Positions 7,928-16,821 are shown, counted from the first letter of the stretch. The stretch is DNA of 64,000 nt from CAYQQK01 sp964420065 (GCA_964420065.1 CAYQQK010000001.1:62001-126000); one strand, 5' to 3'. Notes: generated from the sequence alone by a model not told the origin. Translations and numbers: made by a program.

Positions 7928-7930
7928 ACC

Positions 7931-8527
7931 ATGGGTTATCCAACATCCCTGCAAAAACTGATCGATGCCCTGTGTGTGTTTCCGGGAATCGGACCGAAAA
8001 CGGCCCAACGCCTGGCTTTTTTTCTCCTTTCCCGTTCACGCGAAGAGGTGGCGGCCATGGCCCGGGCCATGCTTGAAGCCCGGGATCGATTACGCTTCTG
8101 TATTCGCTGTGGTTGTCTTACCGAAGCGGAGTTGTGTTCTTTTTGTACCGATATGCGCCGTGATCGCACCCTTCTCTGCGTGGTGAGCGAGCCACGGGAC
8201 GTTCTGGCCGTGGAACGAACCGGGCGCTACCGCGGTCTCTACCAGGTTTTGCACGGTGCCCTGTCTCCCCTGGATGGATTGGGTCCTGCGGAGTTGCGGC
8301 TGCCGGAACTGGCCCGCCGGGTGGAAACGGAAGGAATCCGGGAGGTGATCATTGCCACCAACCCCACGGTGGAGGGGGATGCGACCGCTGTCTATATTGC
8401 GCAGTTGGTTCAGCCTTTTGGAGTCAGGGTTACCCGGATCGGCTTTGGCCTGCCCGCAGGCGGTGACCTGGAATATGCCGACGATCTCACCTTGAGCCGG
8501 GCCCTGGAGGGGCGAAGAGAAATTTAG
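7931..8527 (+). CDS. recR: Recombination mediator RecR
   Basis: A 198-residue ring-forming protein that with RecF/RecO loads RecA on single-stranded gaps. Order of parts: helix-hairpin-helix (LCVFPGIGPKTAQRLAF), C4 zinc finger (CIRCGCLTEAELCSFC, about 57-72), Toprim domain (LLCVVSEPRDVLAVERTGRYRGLYQVLHG split across about 80-115) and the C-terminal EYADDLTLSRALEGRR. Starts 3 bases after ybaB. Confidence 0.97.
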   Translation: MGYPTSLQKLIDALCVFPGIGPKTAQRLAFFLLSRSREEVAAMARAMLEARDRLRFCIRCGCLTEAELCSFCTDMRRDRTLLCVVSEPRDVLAVERTGRYRGLYQVLHGALSPLDGLGPAELRLPELARRVETEGIREVIIATNPTVEGDATAVYIAQLVQPFGVRVTRIGFGLPAGGDLEYADDLTLSRALEGRREI

Positions 8528-8588
8528 CCGGCCCCCTCCGTCACAAAACGTAAAAACATCCTTTCGGAACGGGGCAAGGATAGTTGGG

Positions 8589-8621
8589 AACCTCTTTGAG
8601 AACAAAGAGGTTTTTGTTTTT
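8589..8621 (+). terminator. Intrinsic terminator after recR
   Basis: Perfect ten-base stem (8589-8598 with 8603-8612), AGAA loop, followed by TTTGTTTTTG. Confidence 0.9.
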
Positions 8622-8766
8622 GCGAAGTGACCGGTCGAAAAGCATTTTCCCCGATTGGAAAACCCCCGTCCGGGGCTTTTCCGATCCTGTTCGTTTTGCC
8701 GTTCCATGGAGGGACAATACTACTTTTCCCGGTGCGGGCATACCATGGTAGAAGGAGGCACGCATC

Positions 8767-9015
8767 GTGTACAAGTTAATTTCCCGCCTTTTACCCGCCC
8801 TGGGCGGACGTTTTGCAGCCGTTACCGGTTCCGGGCGGGCTGTATTTTTAACGGATGACAATACCCTGGTGGAACGGGCTCATCAGGAGCTGCTTGATGC
8901 GCGAATCCGGTTTAACGAGATAGATGATCCCGACCTGGTGGACCATGCCGTCTATGCCCTGGCTGCGGCCGAAAACCGTTACCGCTACCTGTTGCGGAAA
9001 AGACGGCAGGGCTGA
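8767..9015 (+). CDS. DUF2508 (YaaL-like) protein
   Basis: An 82-residue protein of unknown function. The C-terminal half (HQELLDARIRFNEIDDPDLVD, then YALAAAENRYRYLLRKRR) matches the YaaL/DUF2508 family, which in Bacillus and Clostridia sits between recR and bofA exactly as here. GTG 8767 is supported by gaaggagg 9-16 bases upstream. The N-terminal 35 residues are less typical of the family. Confidence 0.8.
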   Translation: MYKLISRLLPALGGRFAAVTGSGRAVFLTDDNTLVERAHQELLDARIRFNEIDDPDLVDHAVYALAAAENRYRYLLRKRRQG

Positions 9016-9057
9016 CCCTTTTGGCGGAAGGCGAATATCGTGAAGGAGGTCTCTAAA

Positions 9058-9324
9058 TTGCCGGGAGCAAATGTTATTGCCGCGGCGGTATTTGGACTGT
9101 TTATCCTTTATATTCTGTCACGTGTTTTTTTCCAGCCTTTGCGCCTTCTATTGCGGGGGGCGGTGCATCTTTTGGCCGGAGGCAGCCTTATTGTCATTTA
9201 TAATCTTATCGGAGCGGCCTGGAATTTGAGCATCGGCTTGAACCCACTCAGTGCCTTGATCGTGGGGGTTATGGGCTTGCCGGGATTGCTGATGCTGGTC
9301 GCCTTGTGCCGGATTATTGGTTAA
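9058..9324 (+). CDS. bofA: Pro-sigma-K processing inhibitor BofA
   Basis: An 88-residue integral membrane protein with three hydrophobic segments (about residues 4-22, 30-55, 62-86) and the BofA signature LLRGAVHLLAGGSLIVIYNL. BofA holds the SpoIVFB protease inactive in the outer forespore membrane until sigma-G activity is ready. Start TTG 9058 is chosen because a full aaggaggt site lies at 9043-9050, inside the longer frame that begins at GTG 9040. The recR-yaaL-bofA order supports the call. Confidence 0.9.
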   Translation: MPGANVIAAAVFGLFILYILSRVFFQPLRLLLRGAVHLLAGGSLIVIYNLIGAAWNLSIGLNPLSALIVGVMGLPGLLMLVALCRIIG

Positions 9325-9449
9325 CCCACCGCATTGGCATGGTCTGCTTTAAACGGCCCGGCGCATGCCTCCGCCCGGTTACGGGTAAACTTTAGTCAGA
9401 ATACCCGCTCTTGAACAGGGGCATGTTTGGGGGTACCCGGAGGCAGGGC

Positions 9450-10532
9450 ATGGCTCAGGCGGCAAAGATAGCAAACAAGGCTTTTATGACCGGGAATGAA
9501 GTCGTCGCCCGGGCTGCCCTGGCTGCCGGTGCACAGTATCTTTTTGGCTATCCGATCACTCCGCAAAACGAGATCATGCATCACTGGCAGCACTATGCTG
9601 CTGCGCATGGCCTTGGTTTTTTGCAGACTGAAGACGAGCTCGCGGCGGGGTTTGCCGTTTTGGGGGCGGTTCTGACCGGGCAAGTTGCTTTTTCAGCCAC
9701 GGCCGGGCCGGGGAATGTCCTCTTTCAAGAACCGCTTTCCATGGCCGAGATGATGGGGCTGCCCCTGGTCCTGGTAGTGCAACAACGGGGCGGCCCTTCG
9801 ACCGCAACGGTGATCTATTCCCAGCAGGAACTGACCCTTTCCTGTTTTGGCGGAAATGGAGAAGGGCTGCGCATTGTTTACTCCACCGCCGGTCACCAGG
9901 ACCTTTACGATTATGTGATCAAGGCGTTTCATGCCGCCTGGCGTTGGCGTTTTCCGGTGATCGTCCTTGGTGACGGTTACCAGGCGATGATGAGTGAAGC
10001 GGTAGAACTATATTCCCCCCGTGAACGCGGGCTGAGTGAGATTCCAGCCCGTCCGATCTTGGGCGGGCTGCGGGTCGAAGGGGATGAACCGGCCTTTACT
10101 CACCTGCAAAATGCTTTTAGCGTGGAGGAAGAACTGGCGGAAAAGCTGGACCAGGCTCTGCTGCGTTATGCCGTGGCGACGGAAGAACTGGTCGAGCACC
10201 ACTATGAAGGTCTGCCAGGAGGGAGTTTGCTGGTGGTGGCCCACGGCATCGTCGCCCGGGCGGCGCTTTGGGCGGTGCGCGATCTGCGTGAAGCGGGGCA
10301 AGCGGTAAATTTTTTCCGTCCGATCACGATGCGTCCTTTTCCCGAAAAATCTTTGCGTAAAGCTTTGCGGAACAGTGGCGGATCGGTATTTGTCGCCGAA
10401 TCGGCCGGCGGTCAACTGGGGCGTTTGGTCAAGGAAGCCCTGGCCGGTGAAGAGATCACCGCCTGGCGAAGTTTATGTCGCCCCGGGGTGGGCATCACGG
10501 CGGAACAGATCCGGGAGGCGGTCCTGGCATGA
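9450..10532 (+). CDS. korA: 2-oxoacid:ferredoxin oxidoreductase, alpha subunit
   Basis: A 360-residue alpha subunit of the four-subunit type (KorA/VorB). The substrate-binding N-terminal domain shows MTGNEVVARAALAAGAQYLFGYPITP and the ATAGPGNVLFQEPLSMAEM region. The C-terminal domain (GSLLVVAHGIVARAALWAVRDL) is the core or handle domain. With KorBCD it oxidatively decarboxylates a 2-oxoacid to the acyl-CoA and reduces ferredoxin, or the reverse; 2-oxoglutarate versus branched-chain substrate cannot be told from sequence. ATG 9450 follows cggagg by seven bases; an in-frame TTG at 9411 is less likely. The stop overlaps the korB start (ATGA). Confidence 0.9.
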   Translation: MAQAAKIANKAFMTGNEVVARAALAAGAQYLFGYPITPQNEIMHHWQHYAAAHGLGFLQTEDELAAGFAVLGAVLTGQVAFSATAGPGNVLFQEPLSMAEMMGLPLVLVVQQRGGPSTATVIYSQQELTLSCFGGNGEGLRIVYSTAGHQDLYDYVIKAFHAAWRWRFPVIVLGDGYQAMMSEAVELYSPRERGLSEIPARPILGGLRVEGDEPAFTHLQNAFSVEEELAEKLDQALLRYAVATEELVEHHYEGLPGGSLLVVAHGIVARAALWAVRDLREAGQAVNFFRPITMRPFPEKSLRKALRNSGGSVFVAESAGGQLGRLVKEALAGEEITAWRSLCRPGVGITAEQIREAVLA

Positions 10533-11254
10533 GTGAACTTTCAATGCCTCGCTGCTACAATCTGGAGAGCAAACCGCACCGGTTTTGCCCGGGATGCGGC
10601 CACGGTCTGGTTTTGAAAGCGCTAGGGTTCGCCCTGGACGAACTGGGCCTGGCCGGAAAGAGCCTTTTTGCCTGCGATATCGGCTGCTCCCTGCTAGCCT
10701 GGGATTTTTTTAAAATCGATTCGTTGCAAACCCATCACGGAAGGACCATACCGGTGGCGGTTGGTTTCAAGCGGGCTGCCCCGGAAAGATCAGTGGTGGC
10801 CTACATGGGTGACGGTGGCGGTTACGCCATCGGGTTACAACATCTTTTTAGCGCGGCTCTGCGCGATGAAGCGATCACGGTGATCCTGGTCAACAATACT
10901 GTTTATGCCATGACCGGGGGACAGATGGCGCCGACGACCCTGGAGGGACAGGCTACGGCGACAACCTCCGCAGGGCGTGACCGGGAAACGACCGGGGCGC
11001 CTTTAAGGGGCCCGGAGTCGCTGCGCGAGGTGGTTCACCCGGCTGCGTACCTTTACCGGGGTACGGTGGCCCGGTTGATTCCCCTGAAGCGAGCCTTCCG
11101 CACCGGCCTGGAAACCCAGTTGAGCGGGCACTTTGCTTTCATTGAGGCCCTTTCGACCTGTCCGACAAACTGGCGCACCGACGCCGCCGGAACATGGGCC
11201 TTTCTTGAAGAGGAGATGTCTGTCACTTATCCACCCGGAGAAATAAAGCATTAA
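10529..11254 (+). CDS. korB: 2-oxoacid:ferredoxin oxidoreductase, beta subunit (TPP-binding)
   Basis: A 241-residue thiamine-diphosphate subunit. It carries the FCPGCGHG motif near the N-terminus, the GDGGGYAIG Mg/TPP motif (residues about 94-102) and NNTVYAMTGGQMAPTT, the family hallmark. Start ATG 10529 overlaps the korA stop by four bases (translational coupling) and gives the canonical N-terminus, unlike the in-frame ATG at 10475, which lies deep in korA. Confidence 0.93.
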   Translation: MSELSMPRCYNLESKPHRFCPGCGHGLVLKALGFALDELGLAGKSLFACDIGCSLLAWDFFKIDSLQTHHGRTIPVAVGFKRAAPERSVVAYMGDGGGYAIGLQHLFSAALRDEAITVILVNNTVYAMTGGQMAPTTLEGQATATTSAGRDRETTGAPLRGPESLREVVHPAAYLYRGTVARLIPLKRAFRTGLETQLSGHFAFIEALSTCPTNWRTDAAGTWAFLEEEMSVTYPPGEIKH

Positions 11255-11295
11255 TTTGCGCAATCCGGCGGGACGCTTTTTTGGGGGGGATTATC

Positions 11296-11985
11296 TTGCC
11301 GCACTGGAAAATCGTTGTTGCCGGAGAAGGGGGGCAGGGGGTGCAAGCCCTGGCGGCCACCCTGGCCCTGGCGGCCCACCGCAACGGGCTGAACAGTCTT
11401 TACATACCCAATTTCGGGATTGAACAGCGCGGCGGGGTTTCGCTGGCTCTGGTGCAATTTTCGGCGGAGGCGATCGGGGCGCCCAAATTTGAAAAAGCGG
11501 GTCTGATCGTAGCTTTAAGCCCGCGTTCGCTGAAGCGATGCCGACAGTATGATGCCCCCGGAACATTAATCCTTCATGACAGCTCGCGCCATAAAGCACC
11601 GGAGGTGGCCGATCAGGTCATCGGAAGGCAGGTCTTCGAAACAATTGCTCCCGAAGCGTTTGCGTGGCCGAATGGACACCGTGAAACTCCGGAAACGGAG
11701 AAGCCCGGTCCGTTCCGGGAGGTGTTCCGTTTGCCGGCGGCCGATCTGGCCCGGCGCCGGCTGAATCCCAGAGTTTTCAACATGATTGTCCTCGGTGGGG
11801 TGGCCGCCCTGGTCAAAACGATCCCGCTGGGTCGAATTCGGGAAGCCCTGGAAACAAGGCTGGGTCACCGCTTCAGCGCCGATCCGCAGTTACGCAACCA
11901 GAACCATGCCGCACTGGAACTGGGTTTTGATCTGGTTCGTAAACAACAGGCTGTTTCAAGCCGGGAACAGGAAGCGATCCGTTGA
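11296..11985 (+). CDS. korC: 2-oxoacid:ferredoxin oxidoreductase, gamma subunit
   Basis: A 229-residue subunit opening MPHWKIVVAGEGGQGVQALA, the GxGGQG motif of the gamma family. IPNFGIEQRGGVSLALVQFS and the FNMIVLGGVAALVK region also match. TTG 11296 is preferred over TTG 11281 because the ggggggg site at 11283-11289 then has proper spacing. The stop TGA overlaps the TTG of the next gene. Confidence 0.9.
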   Translation: MPHWKIVVAGEGGQGVQALAATLALAAHRNGLNSLYIPNFGIEQRGGVSLALVQFSAEAIGAPKFEKAGLIVALSPRSLKRCRQYDAPGTLILHDSSRHKAPEVADQVIGRQVFETIAPEAFAWPNGHRETPETEKPGPFREVFRLPAADLARRRLNPRVFNMIVLGGVAALVKTIPLGRIREALETRLGHRFSADPQLRNQNHAALELGFDLVRKQQAVSSREQEAIR

Positions 11986-12263
11986 CCGGAACCAGAACCT
12001 TTTCTCGCCTGGAAACCGCGGGTAAAAAAGCGGTATTTACCATTTCCCCCGATCTATGCAAGGGATGTGGTCTGTGTATTGAAAAATGTCCATCCCAGGT
12101 TCTTGACTGGTCGGACCTTATCGGTGTTTATGGAGTTCCAATAGTGGCTGCAAAACGGATTGAACGATGTACCGCTTGTCGCCTATGCCAGTTTCTTTGC
12201 CCGGATGCGGCCATCGATATCATCAGAGAAGCGGGGGCGCCTTCCTCAAACGGCACGCTTTAG
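11982..12263 (+). CDS. korD: 2-oxoacid:ferredoxin oxidoreductase, ferredoxin-like (delta) subunit
   Basis: A 93-residue iron-sulfur protein with two [4Fe-4S] motifs, CKGCGLCIEKCP (about 26-37) and CTACRLCQFLCP (about 64-75). It passes electrons from the TPP subunit to soluble ferredoxin. The start TTG at 11982 shares bases with the korC stop (TTGA), so translation is probably coupled. Subunit order alpha-beta-gamma-delta differs from the common delta-alpha-beta-gamma. Its last 18 bases overlap the converging DUF3786 gene. Confidence 0.9.
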   Translation: MTGTRTFSRLETAGKKAVFTISPDLCKGCGLCIEKCPSQVLDWSDLIGVYGVPIVAAKRIERCTACRLCQFLCPDAAIDIIREAGAPSSNGTL

Positions 12264-12866
12264 GGCCGAAATAACGAGAGCGGGCAGGTGGGCATAGTCC
12301 TCCGTAGGCAGGTAAGCCGGTGCATTGGCGTCGAAGAATATTGTGGCCGTTGTTGGAAATTCATCGTCCCCGGGCCAAAGGACAAAGGCCAGAGGCACGC
12401 GTGGGAAAACGGGGATGACCGCGCTTATTCCACGGAAAGAACCGGGGGATCCTCCCAGTACCGCTGCAGCCCGGGTGAATTCGTCCGGGCAATCCCCAAA
12501 ATTTTGGATGAATGGAAGAACGGCACGTTTTCGAAAGGGATTTTGATAAATATCCCCCCCGGGAAGATGGCGGAAAGTGACCCATTCCCTTGCCAGAGGA
12601 CGCCCGTCGGCAGTGATCAGGTAATGCAAAATAAGGATGGACAGATAAAGGGAAGCAGGGTTTCCCCCTTTTTCCGCAACTTCGCCTGCAGGATAAGAAA
12701 CCCGGTAGAAACGATTCAGGAAAGTGAGCCGGAAGTTGTTATCCCGATACGGTGCAAGGCTGCATGCTCCGATTTCTTCCGGATCAAGCCGTCCCAGGGC
12801 TTCTACCGCCCGGGTGCGGGTGACATCGAGGTTAAAAAAATCGCCCTGGGGTTTCTGGGGTTTGAT
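12246..12866 (-). CDS. DUF3786-type protein, start codon unclear (possible frameshift)
   Basis: The minus-strand frame is open from 12947 to 12246. From about 12840 it encodes a coherent protein (FFNLDVTRTRAVEALGRLD, then FRLTFLNRFYRVSYPAGEV, then FRHLPGG, PVFPRVPLAFVLWPGDDEFP and the end YLPTEDYAHLPALVISALKR). The pattern resembles DUF3786, a family of unknown function common in anaerobes; the family name is from memory. No ATG, GTG or TTG starts this frame before TTG 12629, which would remove the N-terminal third. Either ATC 12866, which has a ggggaggg site at good spacing, is used, or ATG 12907 is the start and one T is missing from the T7 run at 12834-12840: one more T joins the frames exactly. 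Confidence 0.6.
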   Translation of the reverse strand: MKPQKPQGDFFNLDVTRTRAVEALGRLDPEEIGACSLAPYRDNNFRLTFLNRFYRVSYPAGEVAEKGGNPASLYLSILILHYLITADGRPLAREWVTFRHLPGGDIYQNPFRKRAVLPFIQNFGDCPDEFTRAAAVLGGSPGSFRGISAVIPVFPRVPLAFVLWPGDDEFPTTATIFFDANAPAYLPTEDYAHLPALVISALKRAV

Positions 12867-12973
12867 CGGGGTTCCCTCCCCTGTTTTGATTGATTTTTCC
12901 GATTCATAATACCATAATGGTGCCGGGGCCGCAAACGGCTGTGCGGTTTACCGGAAAGGGGGATCGGACGATA

Positions 12974-13456
12974 ATGTCCGACAAATGCTACCTTGTCAGT
13001 GCCTGCCTGATCGGTCTCTGCTGTCGTTTTGACGGCTGCCATCACCGTTGCCCGACCGTGGAAATCCTTGTCCGGCGCTTCCGGGCGGTGCCTGTTTGCC
13101 CGGAACAACTGGGCGGTTTGCCCACCCCGCGCCCACCGGCGGAAATTGCTCCCGGAGGCAACGGCGACCTGGTGCTGCAACAGAAAGCGGAGGTTTACTT
13201 TCTAACCGGGGAAGAGGTGACCGACCGGTTTGTCCGGGGTGCGGAGCAGGTACTGTTGCTGGCGCGGCTATACACTCCCGACGGTATAATCTTGAAAGAA
13301 GGCAGCCCCTCCTGCGGTTCCCACCGCATTTACGATGGGTCTTTTCAGGGCCGGGCCAAGGACGGTATGGGGGTTACCGCCGCCTTGCTCCGGCGGGAAG
13401 GCTTTGATGTTTACAGTGAGGAGAACTGGAAAAAGGCTTCCGTAATTCAGGAATAA
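12974..13456 (+). CDS. DUF523 family protein
   Basis: A 160-residue protein of unknown function. It shows the family's conserved cysteines and motifs: LVSACLIGLCCRFDG (residues 6-20), VCPEQLGGLPTPRPPAEI and LKEGSPSCGSHRIYDG. A metal or thiol-based role is suggested by the Cys pattern but not established. ATG 12974 gives the family N-terminus (MSDKCYLVSACL); the binding site gaaaggggg is somewhat far upstream. The in-frame start at 12890 would add residues that do not belong. Confidence 0.88.
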   Translation: MSDKCYLVSACLIGLCCRFDGCHHRCPTVEILVRRFRAVPVCPEQLGGLPTPRPPAEIAPGGNGDLVLQQKAEVYFLTGEEVTDRFVRGAEQVLLLARLYTPDGIILKEGSPSCGSHRIYDGSFQGRAKDGMGVTAALLRREGFDVYSEENWKKASVIQE

Positions 13457-13534
13457 GATGATCCCTTTGTCCCGGTTTGCGTTTTTAACCGTCCGAAGGC
13501 GGTGGATCTCCAGCCTGCTTTCCGCCAACTATCG

Positions 13535-13563
13535 TTGACACTCCCCGGCGGGTTTGCTATGAT
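13535..13563 (+). promoter_or_regulatory. Consensus sigma-A promoter of guaB
   Basis: Perfect TTGACA (13535-13540), a 17-base spacer and TATGAT (13558-13563), 35 bases ahead of the guaB start. No riboswitch or T-box was seen in the short leader. Confidence 0.85.
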
Positions 13564-13598
13564 TATCCCAACAATTCCTTACTGAAAGGGATACTCCC

Positions 13599-15050
13599 GT
13601 GGCCGACAAACTTGTTCAGGAAGGCCTTACTTTTGACGATGTGTTGCTTGTTCCCGATAAATCCTGGGTGCTTCCCCGGGATGTAGAGATAACCACGTCC
13701 GTTACGCGTAGAATTAAACTTAATATCCCCCTTGTTTCCGCCGGTATGGACACGGTGACCGAGTCTCGCATGGCGATCGCCATGGCCCGGGAGGGCGGCC
13801 TAGGGGTGATCCACCGCAATATGTCCATTGAAAAACAGGCCGGAGAAGTGGACAAGGTCAAGCGTTCCGAACACGGGGTGATCACAGATCCTTTTTGCCT
13901 TTCCCCCGAACACACGGTCAACGATGCCGCCGCCTTGATGGAACGCTACCGTATTTCCGGCGTACCGATTACCCGGGGGGAACAATTGGTGGGTATCATT
14001 ACCAACCGGGACCTGCGCTTCGAAGACGATTATACCCAATCGATTGAGGCGGTCATGACCCGTGAAAATCTTGTCACCGCACCTGAAGGGACCACGTTAA
14101 AAGAGGCCCAGGAAATTCTGCGCCGCCATAAGGTTGAAAAATTGCCCATCGTTGACGATGCTTTCAACCTTAAAGGTTTGATTACAATCAAAGATATTGA
14201 AAAAGCAATCCAGTACCCCCGGTCGGCCAAGGATAGCGCCGGCCGTCTTCTGGTGGCGGCGGCGATAGGGGTAGGCGGCGACGCTTTCACCCGGGCGGAA
14301 GCGCTGGTTGCCGCGGGAGTGGACATTATCGTGGTCGATACTGCGCATGGCCATGCGATGGTGGTGCTGGATACGGTACGACAAATCAAAAATAAATTTC
14401 CGGATACGGAGCTGATGGCGGGAAATGTAGCCACTGCGGCAGGGACTCGGGATTTGATCCGGGCCGGGGCTGATGCGGTGAAGATCGGAGTGGGTCCCGG
14501 TTCGATTTGCACGACCCGGGTTATTGCCGGAATTGGTGTCCCCCAGATCACCGCTATTTCCGAGTCGTTCAAGGTCGCCCGGGAGCAGGATGTACCGCTC
14601 ATTGCCGACGGCGGCATCAAATTTTCCGGTGATATTACCAAGGCCATTGCTGCCGGGGGAAACGTGGTCATGATCGGCAGCCTCTTTGCCGGTACCGAGG
14701 AAAGTCCCGGTGAATTCGAAATCTACCAGGGCCGGAGCTACAAGGTTTATCGCGGTATGGGCTCCCTTGGGGCAATGAAAGAGGGCGGGCGGGACCGCTA
14801 TTTTCAGGAACACGAACAAAAGTTGGTTCCGGAAGGCATTGAAGGACGGGTGCCCTTTCGGGGCACTGTTTCCGACATGGTCTTCCAGCTCATCGGCGGC
14901 CTGCGAGCCGGGATGGGCTATTGTGGCGCCCGGACGATCGATGATTTACAATCGAAAACATGCTTTATCCGCATTACCGGGGCCGGTTTGCGGGAAAGCC
15001 ATCCCCATAGCGTCCAAATAACCAAGGAAGCGCCCAACTATAGTTTTTAG
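13599..15050 (+). CDS. guaB: IMP dehydrogenase
   Basis: A 483-residue enzyme oxidising IMP to XMP with NAD+, the committed step to GMP. The TIM barrel is interrupted by a CBS pair (about 95-215: VNDAAALMERYRISGVPIT, EILRRHKVEKLPIVDD). The catalytic loop has GPGSICTTR with the active Cys (about 307), and the flap contains YRGMGSLGAM. GTG 13599 follows gaaaggg. The gene has its own consensus promoter and terminator and so is monocistronic. Confidence 0.97.
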   Translation: MADKLVQEGLTFDDVLLVPDKSWVLPRDVEITTSVTRRIKLNIPLVSAGMDTVTESRMAIAMAREGGLGVIHRNMSIEKQAGEVDKVKRSEHGVITDPFCLSPEHTVNDAAALMERYRISGVPITRGEQLVGIITNRDLRFEDDYTQSIEAVMTRENLVTAPEGTTLKEAQEILRRHKVEKLPIVDDAFNLKGLITIKDIEKAIQYPRSAKDSAGRLLVAAAIGVGGDAFTRAEALVAAGVDIIVVDTAHGHAMVVLDTVRQIKNKFPDTELMAGNVATAAGTRDLIRAGADAVKIGVGPGSICTTRVIAGIGVPQITAISESFKVAREQDVPLIADGGIKFSGDITKAIAAGGNVVMIGSLFAGTEESPGEFEIYQGRSYKVYRGMGSLGAMKEGGRDRYFQEHEQKLVPEGIEGRVPFRGTVSDMVFQLIGGLRAGMGYCGARTIDDLQSKTCFIRITGAGLRESHPHSVQITKEAPNYSF

Positions 15051-15080
15051 CAACGCCCAAAGCTGCCGGCACGGAGGAAC

Positions 15081-15106
15081 CGCAGGGAAACAGGCCTGCG
15101 TTTTTT
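15081..15106 (+). terminator. Intrinsic terminator after guaB
   Basis: Stem CGCAGG/CCTGCG (15081-15086 with 15095-15100) followed by six T. Confidence 0.75.
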
Positions 15107-15179
15107 CGAGTACAGGCGGGAGCCGCGGAAGAGAGTATCCCTCTCTGGTGTACTGTATCTCCTCCAAGGAGCTGAGAAA

Positions 15180-15809
15180 ATGTCCCCCGGTCTGTTGCTG
15201 ACATTTGAAGGGGTTGACGGGTGCGGCAAGACAACCCAGGCACGGCTTCTGGCCCGAAGGCTGGGCGGCCTCTCTCTCCGGCCGTTGCTGGTACGGGAAC
15301 CCGGTGGGACCCCGGTCGGTGAGCACTTGCGGGACCTGTTACTGGACCGGGCAGTGGAACTGTCTCCGGAAACGGAAATTTTGCTTTTTGTAGCCGCCCG
15401 GGCCGAACTTGTTCGGACGGTCATTGCGCCGGCCCTTGGCGCCGGGCGGGCGGTGATCTGCGATCGTTTCACCGATTCCACCATGGCTTATCAGGGTTAC
15501 GGTCATGGCGCCGATCGCAACTGGATCGGTTCCCTTAACCGACGGGCGGCCCGGGGATTGCAACCGCTACGGACGTTTCTTCTCGACCTACCGGTTGAAA
15601 CGGCCGTTGCCAGGCGCCGACGCAACGGAGCGGAAGATCGGGTTGAAAGCCGGGATCTTTCTTTTCATCGGAAAGTCCGGCAGGGGTACCTGGCGCTGGC
15701 CGGGAAGGAACCGGGACGCTTTGTTCTGCTGGATGCTTCCAGGGACCGGGATGAATTACATGAATGTATATGGCAGCAGGTGCAGCCCCTGCTGTTCCAG
15801 CCGGGGTGA
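15180..15809 (+). CDS. tmk: Thymidylate kinase
   Basis: A 209-residue dTMP kinase (dTMP + ATP to dTDP). P-loop FEGVDGCGKTTQ (residues 9-20), the DR(F/Y) region CDRFTDSTMAYQGYG and the lid with RRRNGAEDRVESRD are all visible. ATG 15180 follows aaggag. It starts the tmk-holB-yaaT operon, with seven bases before holB. Confidence 0.96.
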   Translation: MSPGLLLTFEGVDGCGKTTQARLLARRLGGLSLRPLLVREPGGTPVGEHLRDLLLDRAVELSPETEILLFVAARAELVRTVIAPALGAGRAVICDRFTDSTMAYQGYGHGADRNWIGSLNRRAARGLQPLRTFLLDLPVETAVARRRRNGAEDRVESRDLSFHRKVRQGYLALAGKEPGRFVLLDASRDRDELHECIWQQVQPLLFQPG

Positions 15810-15816
15810 AACAGGG

Positions 15817-16821
15817 ATGAACAACCCTTTATTTCCAGTTGGCCAGGCGGGCCTGCGCGATGCTCTGGCTCGTTGCGTTGACGGTGGGACTGCCAGCCAT
15901 GCCACTCTCTTTACCGGACCCGCAGGAAGCGGTAAACGGACCTGGGCTCGCTTTTTGGCCCGGGCGCTGCTCTGCTCCCATCCGGTGCGGGGGGAACCGT
16001 GTGAAAGCTGTCTTTCTTGCCGCCGTTTCCGGTCGGGCAATCATCCTCTGTTCTGGGAGCTGGAACCGGAGGGTCGTTTTTTGAAGGTGGAACAGATCCG
16101 GGAAAGCCGCGGGCGTTTTTATCTCTCCGGAGCGGGAAACGGGATCCGGATCTGCCTTCTAACCGGAGTGGAGCTGCTGACCGCCGAAGCCGGCAATTCG
16201 CTTTTAAAGGTACTTGAGGAACCGCCGGGAGGCCTTTGTTTTCTTCTCACCTCGCCCCAGCCGGGCCGGGTGTTGCCTACCATTGTTTCCCGTTGTCGTC
16301 GTTACCATGTTGCTCCGCTGGCGGGACATGAAATTGAACAGGTGTTGCGCGAGGCCGGCGCCGTCCCGGAAGCGGTTGGATTGAACCTGGTCGTTTCCCT
16401 AAGCGGCGGTCTTCCGGGAAAAGCTCTGGCCCTGGCTGTGGATCCCGATTTACCGGAATGCCTCCAGGCGGCCGCCGGGCTGGCGGTCATGTGCGGCGGG
16501 GCGATGACGGATGACGGTGCGGACCTGTTGCAGGTCGCGGCGACACTGGCTGACCGGCCGGATATGCCTTATATTCTTGAATTGCTTTGCCTTTCTTTCC
16601 GGGACCGGCTGGTGTGGTCGCTCACCTCCGATCCAAATTTATTGATTAATACCGGGCGCTGGGAGGGGCTACCCGTTTTACCGGACGGCTGTCTCCAGGA
16701 GAGCCTTGAGATTGTAAAAGAAACCATTCAGGTTTTGAACACAACCAGCGCCAACCGCAGGTTGGCGCTGGAAAGTTTACTGATCGTGCTCAGGAGGAGG
16801 GCTGAACGATGCCGAAAATAG
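15817..16821 (+). CDS. holB: DNA polymerase III subunit delta'
   Basis: A 334-residue clamp-loader subunit. AAA+ fold with P-loop-like GPAGSGKRTW (about 33-42), zinc-binding CESCLSCRRF (about 66-75) and IVSRCRRY sensor region. The stretch LLKVLEEPPGG matches the DnaX/HolB family. ATG 15817 has an acaggg site. It works with DnaX (5882) and HolA. The last 13 bases overlap yaaT, indicating coupled translation. Confidence 0.92.
   Translation: MNNPLFPVGQAGLRDALARCVDGGTASHATLFTGPAGSGKRTWARFLARALLCSHPVRGEPCESCLSCRRFRSGNHPLFWELEPEGRFLKVEQIRESRGRFYLSGAGNGIRICLLTGVELLTAEAGNSLLKVLEEPPGGLCFLLTSPQPGRVLPTIVSRCRRYHVAPLAGHEIEQVLREAGAVPEAVGLNLVVSLSGGLPGKALALAVDPDLPECLQAAAGLAVMCGGAMTDDGADLLQVAATLADRPDMPYILELLCLSFRDRLVWSLTSDPNLLINTGRWEGLPVLPDGCLQESLEIVKETIQVLNTTSANRRLALESLLIVLRRRAERCRK

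Noticed and set aside
12288..12893. Plus-strand open frame of 201 codons
   Set aside because: It is antisense to the DUF3786 gene and its product has no protein-like pattern.
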